Assembly (NCBI RefSeq): GCF_900182735.1
Contig: NZ_FXTU01000004.1
Location: 1-64,000 of the forward strand
DNA: 64,000 bases
Direction of reading: 5' to 3'
Source of the DNA: Laceyella tengchongensis
Lineage (GTDB): Bacteria > Bacillota > Bacilli > Thermoactinomycetales > Thermoactinomycetaceae
Shown piece after piece: positions 27,095-36,118 of this stretch. Numbering within the stretch: the first letter of the stretch is position 1; every line of letters starts with the position of its first letter. The notes under the pieces were generated by a model. That model ran no database searches and was not told the origin of the DNA. It saw nothing but the letters and a program-made list of their open reading frames with translations. Made by a program: the position numbers and the translations under genes.

Positions 27095-29077
27095 TTAACC
27101 TGCAGATTGGCTGTTGCCCACTGTAAACAATCCTGACTTCTCCAAATCATCCAACTCACGCTCAATTTCGGCCAAAGCCGCTTCGATGGACTCCGCTTCT
27201 TTCTCTTGCTTAGATTCCATTGCCGTCAAATCAAGCTCAGTGATTTCATCAATAACATCACTCAGCGAAATCCATCCATCTGAAGTGTCTACGGTTGTTC
27301 TTTCTTTTACTGGAGCGGTTTTCTTTTTCTTCTGATCCTGCATTTCCTGCTCAATCCGGTTGCGCTCGGCTTCCGGTTTGGTTTGGTAAAAGTCGAAGCG
27401 ACTGGTTTTACTTTGTTCGGTCAGAATGCCTTTGAAGAAATCAAACTGGAAAATCTTTTGCAACCGGACCGGGTTCATGCCTGTCACCAGCAACATGGCG
27501 ATGCTTCGGTTCATGCGCATCAATTCGTCAGGTGTGTACAAGTTGCGTTGCGTATAGTTGCTGGAGTTGGATTCACTGCCGCCTCCCTTTCCTTTGGAGA
27601 CAGATGTGGAGGAGGTTTGGATCGTTGTTTTTCCAATTAGTTCGGAAAAATATTCGGCTGTCAGTTTGTCATTGACGCCCAAAAGATAGCGCAAGGAGCA
27701 GTTGGCAAGAATGGCTTCTGCTTTTTCTTTGTTGTACTTGTCAATAAGCTGGCCAAAAGATTGTACAATCGTGCTGCAACTAATTCCATATGAACGGCAA
27801 GTGGCCAAGATTTCTTCATAACCAGGAATTTTCCCCAGGTTCGGGAATTCGTCCAGCAACAGATTTACAGGGACTGGCAGACGGTTGAAATTGTGATCTG
27901 CTACATCGTATAAACGTTGGAACAGCTGGTTGAAAAAGGTGGAGATCAACGGTTCCCAAGTTGGATCAGCTACAGGCAATATCACATACAGCATAATTTT
28001 CTTTTTGCCGATGTCATCAAAGCTAAAGTCGCTTTTGCTGGTGAACCAACGCACGTCGTTGCTGTCAAACTTGCTTAAAGTGATCCCGAGTGAAATAAAG
28101 ATGGAAGCCCGGGTTTTATCTTGGGCCATGCGGACGATCTGGTATGCACGGTAAGCGGGATGATCAGGTTCGAGCCGCATAAAAAACTCGTCCATGTCTT
28201 CCGGTGTTTGCCCATACTCAGTGAGGATTTCTTTTACCTTTGCCATCGTTGCGTTTTCTGGGCACTCGTATTTCACATACAGCAACAACGTTTTTAACAA
28301 GGCTACTTCGGCTCGTGTCCAGAAATCCGGCTTTTGGTCTTGTTGCGCATTGAGAACGACGGTGGTGGCGACTTGTTCGGCATCGATTTCTTTCATAATA
28401 TAATCGATCGGATTGTAGCGGTCGCTTACTTGCATTTCTTTGAAGTTCACAAGATGAACTTGATACCCTTGTTCCCGTTTCAGTTGGGATGTTGATTCAT
28501 ATATTTCTCCTTTGGGGTCGGTGACCACGATCGAACGTTCTGTTTCATGGATGATGTTGGTCATGATATAGCCCTGGGTTTTCCCTGAGCCGGGCGGTCC
28601 GACCACAAACACGTTGCGGTTAGGGATTTTCGTGTGTTCTGGCATGATAACGGGCTTGTTGTTCAACAAACCAAAGATGAGACCCATTGGATTTTCCAAA
28701 TTCTGTTCAGGGCTTTTGTTCCAAGTGTTTGCAACGAAATGTTTGTCATCAAAGATCTCGCTTGGCTTGGCTTCCTTGCTCGTTCCAAAGGCACCGTAAT
28801 CCGCCGCGTTTTGGTATTTGTCCCCTTTTAATCTTTTGAAAAGCTGATAGTATAACCAAACCGCTCCCGGCAAAAGCCCCAACTGCGATATCTTAAAAAA
28901 TTGTATTGCCCAAGCTTCCTCAAAGACATGAATGTGCCGTTCCAAAAGAGTGGGCCATAAATTGGACACGTCAGGAAACGTGATTATTAATCCTGCGAGT
29001 AGCCATTCCGCAGTGACAAGGAGCAGCAGGGTCATGATCAATGTCCCGATAATGGGTCGGAGGTAGAAGCGTATCAT
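27095..29077 (-). CDS. type IV secretion coupling ATPase (VirD4/TraG-like)
   Basis: This 660-residue protein has two N-terminal membrane helices (about 8-34 and 60-80). The Walker A motif is GPPGSGKTQ at 160-168, DPKGEIYE follows near 188, and Walker B is LLLDEFPNLGK. VirD4 proteins form hexamers at the inner membrane and feed substrates (relaxase-DNA or effector proteins) to the secretion channel. The C-terminal tail of about 90 residues is acidic and Glu/Ser-rich. It starts at ATG 29077 and follows the coiled-coil gene by about 45 bases on the same strand. Confidence 0.92.
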   Translation of the reverse strand: MIRFYLRPIIGTLIMTLLLLVTAEWLLAGLIITFPDVSNLWPTLLERHIHVFEEAWAIQFFKISQLGLLPGAVWLYYQLFKRLKGDKYQNAADYGAFGTSKEAKPSEIFDDKHFVANTWNKSPEQNLENPMGLIFGLLNNKPVIMPEHTKIPNRNVFVVGPPGSGKTQGYIMTNIIHETERSIVVTDPKGEIYESTSQLKREQGYQVHLVNFKEMQVSDRYNPIDYIMKEIDAEQVATTVVLNAQQDQKPDFWTRAEVALLKTLLLYVKYECPENATMAKVKEILTEYGQTPEDMDEFFMRLEPDHPAYRAYQIVRMAQDKTRASIFISLGITLSKFDSNDVRWFTSKSDFSFDDIGKKKIMLYVILPVADPTWEPLISTFFNQLFQRLYDVADHNFNRLPVPVNLLLDEFPNLGKIPGYEEILATCRSYGISCSTIVQSFGQLIDKYNKEKAEAILANCSLRYLLGVNDKLTAEYFSELIGKTTIQTSSTSVSKGKGGGSESNSSNYTQRNLYTPDELMRMNRSIAMLLVTGMNPVRLQKIFQFDFFKGILTEQSKTSRFDFYQTKPEAERNRIEQEMQDQKKKKTAPVKERTTVDTSDGWISLSDVIDEITELDLTAMESKQEKEAESIEAALAEIERELDDLEKSGLFTVGNSQSAG

Positions 29078-29122
29078 GTGTAGAAAAGCACCCTCCTTGT
29101 GTCTGATTTGTTCTTATAGGTC

Positions 29123-30145
29123 CTAACGTTCAAAGCTGGTTTCGGTGATCTCCGTGATCTCCAGTGTTTCTTGTTGAGTTTCTTTGGTTATCTCTTTAAA
29201 CAATGCAGGTTGTGTTTGTTGCAAGAACTCTTTTAAGTCATTGGCTTCTTTGAGATTCGGATGAGTTGCCGCAATGGCTGACAATCCGAAGGCACTGGTT
29301 AGGGTCAGATGATCTGTTTTCAAGTCGGGATAAGTTTCTTTCAATTGCTGTTTGAGTTGTGCGCTGAGTTGGTTTTCCATTTCAATCGCTTTTGTCATAT
29401 GGCGTGCGATTTCTTTTTTAGCATGAAGCAAGCGATCCTCTTGCTTTTGAAAAAAATCATCAGACAAGCGGCCGTCTTTGCGGAGATCATACAAGCGACG
29501 CAATGACTCATTCACTGCTTTTTCTTGCTCGCGCAAGTTTTTTTTGAGTGCATCAAGTGTGTTCATGGCCCCTTTGACCGCTGTAAGGCGATCATGGTGA
29601 TGTGGCTGCTCGAGTTGCTTTTCAGGTAAGTCAAGTTGTTGCTCGACTTGCTTCATAATTCGCTCTTTAAACAATTCGCTATAAGCCTGTGGTAACGAAA
29701 TCCGCTTGTCGCGGGCCAGTGCGCCGGCTTCACGGAAGGCCACAAGAATCTCTCGGTTTCCCATTTTGTCGAGATAATGAAAGGATGCCAAGGTTCCGCG
29801 GGTTTGTAAGCTGAGAGGCAGTTCTTTTTCATCCAAATAATAAGATTCACCTTGTTTGTCACGAAAGATAAGCTTGCCGTTGTCGATGCTGTCAAATGTC
29901 AACTCTTTGTCTTTGTGGTTGATTATAGGGGCTGAATTGTATGGTTGTTGTGCAATCAAGTCTTGCTTGATCAGCTTCTCTGCATTTCCACGCAACTGTT
30001 GAATTGCATCCTTAAATATTTGCAAAAAGTCTCTTTCGTCTTTATCACGTTTTCTCAGTTCCGCAATCATCGCTTCGATCATGTTGATGATTATCTCAGC
30101 AATCAAGTCGGCCAGGCGATCCTTGAATGTGTCCCAGGCACTCAA
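29123..30145 (-). CDS. coiled-coil protein of the T4SS island
   Basis: This 340-residue, highly charged protein has an N-terminal amphipathic region (1-60), a small beta-rich part (80-140) and long coiled coil from about 155 to 270. The C-terminal ~65 residues (KQQLKETYPDLK at 265-276 and onward) resemble the C-terminus of the HExxH protein encoded at 31991. It lies directly upstream of the coupling-protein gene. It could be a T4SS accessory or an effector; there is no relaxase motif (no His triad plus Tyr). Confidence 0.55.
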   Translation of the reverse strand: MSAWDTFKDRLADLIAEIIINMIEAMIAELRKRDKDERDFLQIFKDAIQQLRGNAEKLIKQDLIAQQPYNSAPIINHKDKELTFDSIDNGKLIFRDKQGESYYLDEKELPLSLQTRGTLASFHYLDKMGNREILVAFREAGALARDKRISLPQAYSELFKERIMKQVEQQLDLPEKQLEQPHHHDRLTAVKGAMNTLDALKKNLREQEKAVNESLRRLYDLRKDGRLSDDFFQKQEDRLLHAKKEIARHMTKAIEMENQLSAQLKQQLKETYPDLKTDHLTLTSAFGLSAIAATHPNLKEANDLKEFLQQTQPALFKEITKETQQETLEITEITETSFER

Positions 30146-30499
30146 GCCGTATCTCCTCCACGCATTTGAAATTGTTAATTATATAACATATACAATTTAT
30201 AGTTATTTTGAATGGAATTCAACATATTTTATAGATTGGGATCGTTTTTTAGATGTGAAAGTTTGGGAATAAGGTGATCGTGTGAAAAAGAATGGGGAGG
30301 TTAATTGAAGATGGGGCTGTTCATTAGATTGAGGAGATAGAAAAGGGTAAGCAGACAAATAAATACATGTTAGAATGATAAAATCAGTTATAATATAGTT
30401 GTTTTTATAACAATCAGTATTGCATGGATAGATTTTCTTTGCAATACAACAGTTGTTACATTACCTTCATACAAAGTTGCGGTGGGAGTGGAGGATAGC

Positions 30500-31453
30500 A
30501 TGACGTCACGAGATCCAGGTGTATCGCGTTTTAATGGGTGTCTATTTATGTTTTTGGCAGTCTCTGTTGTTTCGACCATTTTTCCATTAGTATTGTTTTT
30601 TTTCTTTTACAGTGGAATGGGAGCAACTGTGTTATTCTTTGTCATCCCTGGTTTATATGCCATTTTTATTAATGTGTACTGTTTCCTCTTGGTGGGGAGG
30701 GAGCGGAACCAGGAATCAATTGAAGAAGAAGAGCGGTTGAGAACATTCGCCTATTTCCGACCTTCCGGAGGGCGCCTGTTTTTATGGTCCCTGCTCGGTG
30801 GGGCGTTGGGAACCTTGATCGGGCGGATGGTCTTCAAGTATCAAACACATGACAAATTGTTTAAGTGGGGTCTTGTTTTTTTATTGTTGTTGAATGTAGA
30901 AGGATACGTGCAAGTGTTTGGCTTTCTAGGTATGGTAAGTAATCAGTTTATAGAGGAAGAAAAAAAAGAGCAACAGCATGAACAATGGGTGAACTCGAAG
31001 GAGCTTGCTAACACTTTGGTGCAAGTGATTAATACCTATGCCAAGCAAAAAGAAAAGGCCATTAATCGGCGTGATCCATCCTTGATAAAGAATGTTGACT
31101 GGGAAGCGTATGACATGGAAAAGTTGAAATTGAAAATTGATGATCCTGAGCTTGACCCTGGGTTACATATAGATATCAAAGGCACCAAGATCTATTTGGA
31201 TGGGAAAGTTAATACGACATACGATATGGAAGTGTTAAAAGAAAAGTTTCCTGAAGAGTTTACTGTGATTGTCGAAATGATACAAACATTTCGCGATCCA
31301 TCCGATAAATTCGATGGAGATCCGGTGCGAGAGATTAACATGTATTATGACAAAGAGCAACAAAAGTGGATAATAAAAGGAGATGAGTCTGTAGAGAGGT
31401 CTTTCCAAGTGGCCGACAAAGTAGGTAAGCCTGTAGTAACTTATTTTGATTGA
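30500..31453 (+). CDS. membrane protein with DUF1294-like region
   Basis: This 317-residue protein starts at ATG 30500 with GTGGAGG upstream. Four or five membrane helices fill residues 10-150; the segment GGRLFLWSLLGGALGTLIG with FKYQTHDKLF following matches the DUF1294 pattern (short helix, GG-x-G, His/Lys near the membrane). Residues 165-317 are soluble, acidic and unassigned, likely cytosolic. It is the first rightward gene of the cargo block and is transcribed against the secretion genes. Function unknown. Confidence 0.6.
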   Translation: MTSRDPGVSRFNGCLFMFLAVSVVSTIFPLVLFFFFYSGMGATVLFFVIPGLYAIFINVYCFLLVGRERNQESIEEEERLRTFAYFRPSGGRLFLWSLLGGALGTLIGRMVFKYQTHDKLFKWGLVFLLLLNVEGYVQVFGFLGMVSNQFIEEEKKEQQHEQWVNSKELANTLVQVINTYAKQKEKAINRRDPSLIKNVDWEAYDMEKLKLKIDDPELDPGLHIDIKGTKIYLDGKVNTTYDMEVLKEKFPEEFTVIVEMIQTFRDPSDKFDGDPVREINMYYDKEQQKWIIKGDESVERSFQVADKVGKPVVTYFD

Positions 31454-31655
31454 TTAGATGTATACCCAGTGTAGGGACGTATAGACTAGATACGTTTCAA
31501 ATGACGAGTAGTTGGGAATCAATTGCGTATGTATCAGATTAAATCAGAAAGAACGCCCCGTTCTCAAGCAGAGAGAATATAATTAGCAGAGGTGAGAGAG
31601 GGGCTTTCTTTCTCCTCTGTCTGATACAACAAATAAATTTTAAGGAGGAAATAGG

Positions 31656-31970
31656 ATGTTACAGTTTGACGAGAAGAAGCTAAAAAAGATTTTGATGGAA
31701 GAGTTGGGAAACAAGGAAGATAAAGCTGATCGGGGCATTGAATTAATGAGAAGTTTTAACGAACAGTTGCAACCGATTTTAGATCAATGGATGGAAGATC
31801 GAACCTATTCAGATCATCCAATTAATGGTGTGACATTGGAGATGGTATTTAAACATTGTAAATTGGATGAATTTATTAAAGCAATGATACATATGAATGA
31901 CTTTGCTGAATATCCTTCTTTAGCGGAAGTATTTTTAAAAGACCCCTTTTTTTATAATCGTCGGAAATAG
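31656..31970 (+). CDS. small acidic protein, paralogue of 33373 gene
   Basis: This 104-residue cytosolic protein has AAGGAGG 10 bases upstream of ATG 31656. Its sequence aligns along its length with the 102-residue protein at 33373-33681 on the other strand: both begin FDxKKLKx, share NGVTLEM(V)/EGITLELI in the middle and end with a Phe-rich tail. The two flank the HExxH gene and point opposite ways. This layout fits immunity genes for the HExxH protein; no motif of its own identifies it. Confidence 0.6.
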   Translation: MLQFDEKKLKKILMEELGNKEDKADRGIELMRSFNEQLQPILDQWMEDRTYSDHPINGVTLEMVFKHCKLDEFIKAMIHMNDFAEYPSLAEVFLKDPFFYNRRK

Positions 31971-31990
31971 CACATCAAGGAGTTGACTGC

Positions 31991-33229
31991 ATGAATTCTT
32001 TTTGGGGGAATCTGCACATTTCAAAATGGAATCAATTGACAATAAATGAACGTATCAACGTCCTACAACAGTTGGAACAGCATTATGCAAAGTTGCAGGG
32101 ACGAGAGCCTTGTACAATTAGGATGACTGATGATCCAGAACTCATGGGTTTTTATGAACCTAATAGTTATACGATATACGTAAATAAAAAACTTTTACAA
32201 AGTGATAATTGTTATGAGATTGTAGATACGGTACTTCATGAAGGACGACATGCATATCAAGGAGTGGTAATAGATAAAGGGGTTGAGAGGGAAAGTGAAG
32301 AGATAGTAAGGATATGGGAAGAGAATTTTATTGGTGGATATTTAAATAATGATCCCGATTATTGGCTTCAACCAATAGAGTTCGACGCTATTCAGTATGC
32401 TCACAATGAAACAGATAAAATATATGCTAGATTGGCGGAAAGATATGGTGAAAATATTGGGTATGAAGCATATAAACTGCAAGGTGACAGGCAACTTAGC
32501 AAGATTAAACAGGACGCAAAATATGATTATGGTGAAAACTACCTCCAAATCATTAAAGACAAAGTAAGTAAAAAAAATCAACTATATATGGCAGTGGGAC
32601 AAGCATATGGTTTTAAAGATGCCAATACATTAGATGTTCAGATCGAGGAATTTATCCACGAAAATTATGGCAAGGACACCTCATTCACCCGTTTTGACTC
32701 ATTAATAAATCAGATTTTAGCAGAAAGAGACATAACGAGGGAAGAGTTCTTGGCTGAAGAAGCAGAAAGATATAAACAAAAAGGCCGAGGAAGAGGACTA
32801 TGGTATCCGGTGGAGCAAGTTGATCTGGCGGATAAGAAACAGAGATTGGCAGAGGGTAGGAATTCCTCTCGGAATGAATTATCGAATAAAGCCGAAACAT
32901 TAACTGACAAACTTGCACACACGCATGCTCGGCTCGTGCGCATGATGAAAACTATGCATCAAGCGGAACAGGGAGAAATCCGAAATAACTTGAGGGAGCA
33001 AGTGAAGCAGTTTAATAGATCAACACAGGCAATGTTTCAGAAAGAATACCCTGATCTCAAGCTAAAGCCGTTTAAGCTGGAAGCATCCAAAGTAGCAATT
33101 GACATCATGAAATATAATGAACGGACTGGTCAGAAGCTGGAGCCAGAGCAATTTAGATGCATCGGGTTAAAGCAAGCAGAGGTTAATCAAGTGATAGACA
33201 CTCAGAGAGAATATGATCAGGAAAGATAA
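31991..33229 (+). CDS. HExxH metallopeptidase-like protein, effector candidate
   Basis: The protein has 412 residues. Residues 35-140 hold the zinc motif HEGRH (His83, Glu84, His87) and a likely third ligand in PIEFDA (Glu130 or Asp132). Residues 140-270 are helical. Residues 290-360 form coiled coil ending with KEYPDLK (351-357), which resembles the C-terminal part of the 29123 protein. Such a peptidase fused to a shared tail suggests a secreted effector of the type IV system, with the tail acting in delivery, but this is inference. The ATG is 20 bases after the preceding small gene. Confidence 0.6.
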   Translation: MNSFWGNLHISKWNQLTINERINVLQQLEQHYAKLQGREPCTIRMTDDPELMGFYEPNSYTIYVNKKLLQSDNCYEIVDTVLHEGRHAYQGVVIDKGVERESEEIVRIWEENFIGGYLNNDPDYWLQPIEFDAIQYAHNETDKIYARLAERYGENIGYEAYKLQGDRQLSKIKQDAKYDYGENYLQIIKDKVSKKNQLYMAVGQAYGFKDANTLDVQIEEFIHENYGKDTSFTRFDSLINQILAERDITREEFLAEEAERYKQKGRGRGLWYPVEQVDLADKKQRLAEGRNSSRNELSNKAETLTDKLAHTHARLVRMMKTMHQAEQGEIRNNLREQVKQFNRSTQAMFQKEYPDLKLKPFKLEASKVAIDIMKYNERTGQKLEPEQFRCIGLKQAEVNQVIDTQREYDQER

Positions 33230-33372
33230 GGGAAGGAGTTTTTATAATTGAAAAGAACTTGGGATATGATTTTATTCATTCTTTATTTTTGATGAATATT
33301 ATTCTAAAAAACAGAGATAGCCCAAGATGTAATAGAACTTTCCGTTAAGCGACCTCGTTAATGATGCTATTT

Positions 33373-33681
33373 TTAGTTAACCAAATGGGTTGGCTGGGTG
33401 AAAAATCGCTTAGCTTTTTCAGTGTTATTGAGATATGTGTTCATTGTTGCCAATGCGCTTAAAAAAGTGCAGTGATGTTTTTTCATGATTAATTCAAGTG
33501 TAATACCTTCTACGTTGAAGTCTGTAGAGATTTTTCTCTCATATAACCATAAGTCAAATGGTTCTTGTAGTTTTTCATCTAATCTTTCTAATACCTTTAA
33601 TTGAAAATAGTACTCTGATTCGGTATAGCCTTCTTCGTTGATCATGACTTCTTTTAGTTTTTTAGGATCAAAAGTAATCAT
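33373..33681 (-). CDS. small protein, paralogue of 31656 gene
   Basis: This 102-residue protein starts at ATG 33681 with GGGAGGA upstream on the minus strand. It is paralogous to the 31656 product over most of its length. The gene stands alone, opposite to its neighbours, with an A+T-rich gap on both sides. It could be a second immunity gene for a related toxin that has been lost. Confidence 0.6.
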   Translation of the reverse strand: MITFDPKKLKEVMINEEGYTESEYYFQLKVLERLDEKLQEPFDLWLYERKISTDFNVEGITLELIMKKHHCTFLSALATMNTYLNNTEKAKRFFTQPTHLVN

Positions 33682-34106
33682 TTTTCGTTCCTCCCAGTTA
33701 AGTTTTTAAGTAGGTTTGTTCCATTTATCCTCACATGATTTACCCATTAAATTAAAAAAGTATGCATAGTAATAACCATACTAATCATGATTGACGAGGT
33801 TTTGCTCTGTGACTGATGGTATTGGGAAGGTTTTGATTTAATTGATTATATTAGATCAAGGGGAATGTTAAATTAATTTTTATGTCTATTGAATATTGTG
33901 GTATATTTTTTATGTTCAATGCAAGTAATCCATCTTGGAAGTTAATCAGTATTTGACAAGATTTCATGCTCATAATAAACCTTTCAGTTATATCAATATT
34001 ACATACAAAAGAATTGTTCTCCTATGGAAAGGTTTATTCATAAACTTTGACTGGATCAGTGTTAAGGAAGTAGTTTTTAATGATGGTAAAGAGGAGGAAA
34101 CTAAAT
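33682..34106. repeat. A+T-rich gap holding the first copy of a ~105-bp repeat
   Basis: The stretch at about 33898-34004 (GTATATTTTTTATGTT...AATAAACCTTTCAG) is repeated with about 80% identity at 34962-35066. Each copy precedes a small membrane-protein gene and probably carries its promoter. I see no gene in the gap. Confidence 0.6.
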
Positions 34107-34466
34107 ATGAAATTAAACAAAATATTTGTGTTTATAGCTGTAGGTGTGTTACTAGTAGTCATTGGTGGACTATTTTTTTATTTCCTGTCTGAATCAGAGA
34201 CTGCTTTTGAGGGGGAATGGAAGAGAGTCGAAGAAAGCGGTTGTCCATTATCATTGCGTTTCTACGAAGGAAAAACTTTAAATATTGAATATAGAGAAGG
34301 TCATAGTGAAACAGGAACATTAACAGAATTAGGTGAGGGAGAATACAAATTTGACATTCAAATTCTTTCTGTTGTGGTAGGGATTAAGAAAATTAATGAT
34401 TATATGCTATATTTTAGAGATCACGAAGGTGATGTATGTAGATATAAAAAGATTGATAAAGAATGA
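34107..34466 (+). CDS. small membrane-anchored protein, array family A
   Basis: This 119-residue protein has an N-terminal membrane anchor (about 5-27) followed by a beta-rich domain with EGEWKRVEESGCPLS, GTLTELGEGEYKFDI and a final Cys (DVCRYKK). ATG 34107 has GAGGAGG upstream. It is paralogous to the 35580 product (family A). Two conserved cysteines, about 85 residues apart, could pair outside the membrane. Function unknown; it could be a surface immunity protein or lipocalin-like binder. Confidence 0.6.
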   Translation: MKLNKIFVFIAVGVLLVVIGGLFFYFLSESETAFEGEWKRVEESGCPLSLRFYEGKTLNIEYREGHSETGTLTELGEGEYKFDIQILSVVVGIKKINDYMLYFRDHEGDVCRYKKIDKE

Positions 34467-34506
34467 TATTCTATAATGTATTTGTTTAAGAAAGGACTAG
34501 ATAAGA

Positions 34507-34887
34507 ATGAATCGGAAGTTAATAGGTTTATTAATAATTACTTGTGTGCTTGTTGGAGGAGGATTTTATTATTTTGGGTTTATGAAGTCTGATGACATTA
34601 CGGGTAAATGGATGTATACAGGAAACAGTGATTCTTGTCCCCCTTTTATTTCTTTTCATGATACCAATAAGTTTACAATGACTGGAGCTGGTGATGAGTC
34701 ATATATCACTTTTACAAGTACAATTACGGAAATAGAAAAAAATCATTATAAGTTTGCTGGTAAGATTAAGGGGAAATCTGGATTTGAAATAATACATGGG
34801 AAATTATTAATAAAAGAGTTTAAGGGTGATTATATGGATATCCAACTAAATAAAGATGAATGTAAGAGTTATATTAAGGAGCAATGA
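34507..34887 (+). CDS. small membrane-anchored protein, array family B
   Basis: This 126-residue protein has an N-terminal membrane helix (about 4-24) and an extracytoplasmic domain with GKWMYTGNSDSCPPFISF and a late Cys (KDECKSY). It is paralogous to the 35101 product. ATG 34507 has AAGAAAGGA upstream, 10 bases away. It lies 40 bases after the family A gene, so the two are probably co-transcribed. Confidence 0.6.
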   Translation: MNRKLIGLLIITCVLVGGGFYYFGFMKSDDITGKWMYTGNSDSCPPFISFHDTNKFTMTGAGDESYITFTSTITEIEKNHYKFAGKIKGKSGFEIIHGKLLIKEFKGDYMDIQLNKDECKSYIKEQ

Positions 34888-34961
34888 AATAATGTATTTT
34901 TATCTAATCAATTATTTATTGCTTTTGTTAGAAGGTTGTATTCTAAGCCGGTTTAGACTTT

Positions 34962-35066
34962 GTAGTATATTTTTTGTGTTAAATGCAAGCAATCTATTTT
35001 GGCAATAATACAGTATTTAACAAGATATTTATGCTCGTAATAAACCTTTCAGATAAATATTACATA
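34962..35066. repeat. second copy of the ~105-bp promoter-region repeat
   Basis: Matches 33898-34004 (GTGTTAAATGCAAGCAATC..., ending in AATAAACCTTTCAG). It lies ahead of the second family B gene, showing that the array grew by duplication of promoter plus gene. Confidence 0.6.
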
Positions 35067-35100
35067 TGGAGTGATTTTTTCTGTGGAATGGAAATCAACT

Positions 35101-35472
35101 ATGAAGCGTACAATTTTACTGTGTTTAGGAATCATCTGTTTATTAGCTTTAGGGGGTCTATACTATTATAATAATTTTAAGACCCAGTCACTTGAGGGTA
35201 GATGGGTGAAGATGGAAGGAAAAAAAAGCGCTTGCCCGTCTTTTCTCACTTTTAAGGGGGAAAGTCAGCTGACGATGTCTGGGTTTGGGCCTGAATCTAG
35301 CATGTTTATGACAGGTAATTTGGCGAAAATAGGAGAAAATAAATATAAATATGTAGTTGAAATTATGTCTGAAGTAGACTCAGCTGAATTAAGAATTAAT
35401 AAGCTTGAAGATAACATTTTGGATATAAACATCGATAAAGACCGATGTTCATATGTTAAAGATCAAAAATAA
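35101..35472 (+). CDS. small membrane-anchored protein, array family B copy
   Basis: This 123-residue protein has an N-terminal anchor (about 4-22) and a domain with EGRWVKMEGKKSACPSF, LTMSGFGPESSM and a final KDRCSYVK. It is paralogous to the 34507 product over its full length. ATG 35101 is preceded only by a weak GGAATGGAAA site, and ATG 35071 is an in-frame alternative. A terminator hairpin follows at 35492. Confidence 0.6.
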   Translation: MKRTILLCLGIICLLALGGLYYYNNFKTQSLEGRWVKMEGKKSACPSFLTFKGESQLTMSGFGPESSMFMTGNLAKIGENKYKYVVEIMSEVDSAELRINKLEDNILDINIDKDRCSYVKDQK

Positions 35473-35491
35473 TGGATTTTGACATGATAAA

Positions 35492-35525
35492 AAAACTGAG
35501 CGTTTGCTCAGGTCCGTGATTTTTT
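35492..35525 (+). terminator. terminator after family B copy
   Basis: A CTGAGCGTTTGCTCAG hairpin with nearby T-run. The same hairpin sequence recurs at 36087-36118. Confidence 0.6.
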
Positions 35526-35579
35526 TAACAGAACTGACTGTTTTGAAATAACATGATGGTAAAGAGAGGGTAATTAAAC

Positions 35580-35930
35580 GTGAAAGTGAAAAAATCAATG
35601 ATGTTTTTGGTTGTAGGTATGATTGTGTTAGTAATTGGTGGGTTGCTTTTTAATTTCCAGTCTGACACGAATTTTGAAGGTGAATGGGAAGTGGTTAGGA
35701 ATGAAGGATGCATTGCAAAAAAGATGGCCTTTTATGAGGAGAATATATTAACAGTTACAGGTCGCAGCGGTAAAAATTATTCGGGAACACTAACTAAAAT
35801 TGGTGAAGAGAAATATTCATTTGACATAAAACTTCGCACTTTTGTTTTGGGGATTAAAAAGTTGTCTGACGACATGTTACTCTTGAAAGATGCAAATGGT
35901 AGAGAGTGTGAGTTTAAGAAGGTGGATTGA
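35580..35930 (+). CDS. small membrane-anchored protein, array family A copy
   Basis: This 116-residue protein has an N-terminal membrane helix (about 7-24), then EGEWEVVRNEGCIAKK, GTLTKIGEEKYSFDI and a last Cys (RECEFKK). It is paralogous to the 34107 product. The GTG start at 35580 has AGAGAGGG 10-15 bases upstream. Pairs A-B and B-A suggest repeated duplications within the array. Confidence 0.6.
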   Translation: MKVKKSMMFLVVGMIVLVIGGLLFNFQSDTNFEGEWEVVRNEGCIAKKMAFYEENILTVTGRSGKNYSGTLTKIGEEKYSFDIKLRTFVLGIKKLSDDMLLLKDANGRECEFKKVD

Positions 35931-35983
35931 ATCAAAATTTATTTATGGAATATTGTTTTTGATATCAAAGAAAAGGAATATTG

Positions 35984-36070
35984 CCAACTATGAATGTACA
36001 ATTTTACGGTGTTTAGGAATCGTCTGTTTATTAGCTTTAGGGGGGATACTATCATAATAATTTTAATGCC
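35984..36070 (+). pseudogene. 5' fragment of a fifth array gene
   Basis: The stretch matches the first ~85 bases of the 35101 gene (TTTAGGAATC...TTTATTAGCTTTAGGGGG) with several mismatches, loses frame and stops. It is a leftover of another copy. Confidence 0.65.
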
Positions 36071-36082
36071 CATTGGCATAAT

Positions 36083-36118
36083 AAAAAACCTGAGCGTTTG
36101 CTCAGGTTTTTTATTTTT
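36083..36118. terminator. bidirectional terminator
   Basis: AACCTGAGCGTTTGCTCAGGTT is flanked by A- and T-runs between the array remnant and the VirB6-like gene, serving both strands. Confidence 0.8.

Noticed and set aside
26983..27099. Short plus-strand frame reading IDLSLLKELVDARRQE
   Set aside because: Only 37 codons with a weak GTG start, and it overlaps the hairpin downstream of the coupling-protein gene; probably chance or a tiny remnant.
29123..30145. Relaxase candidate in the T4SS island
   Set aside because: Coiled coil only; no His-rich metal triad and no catalytic Tyr near the N-terminus.
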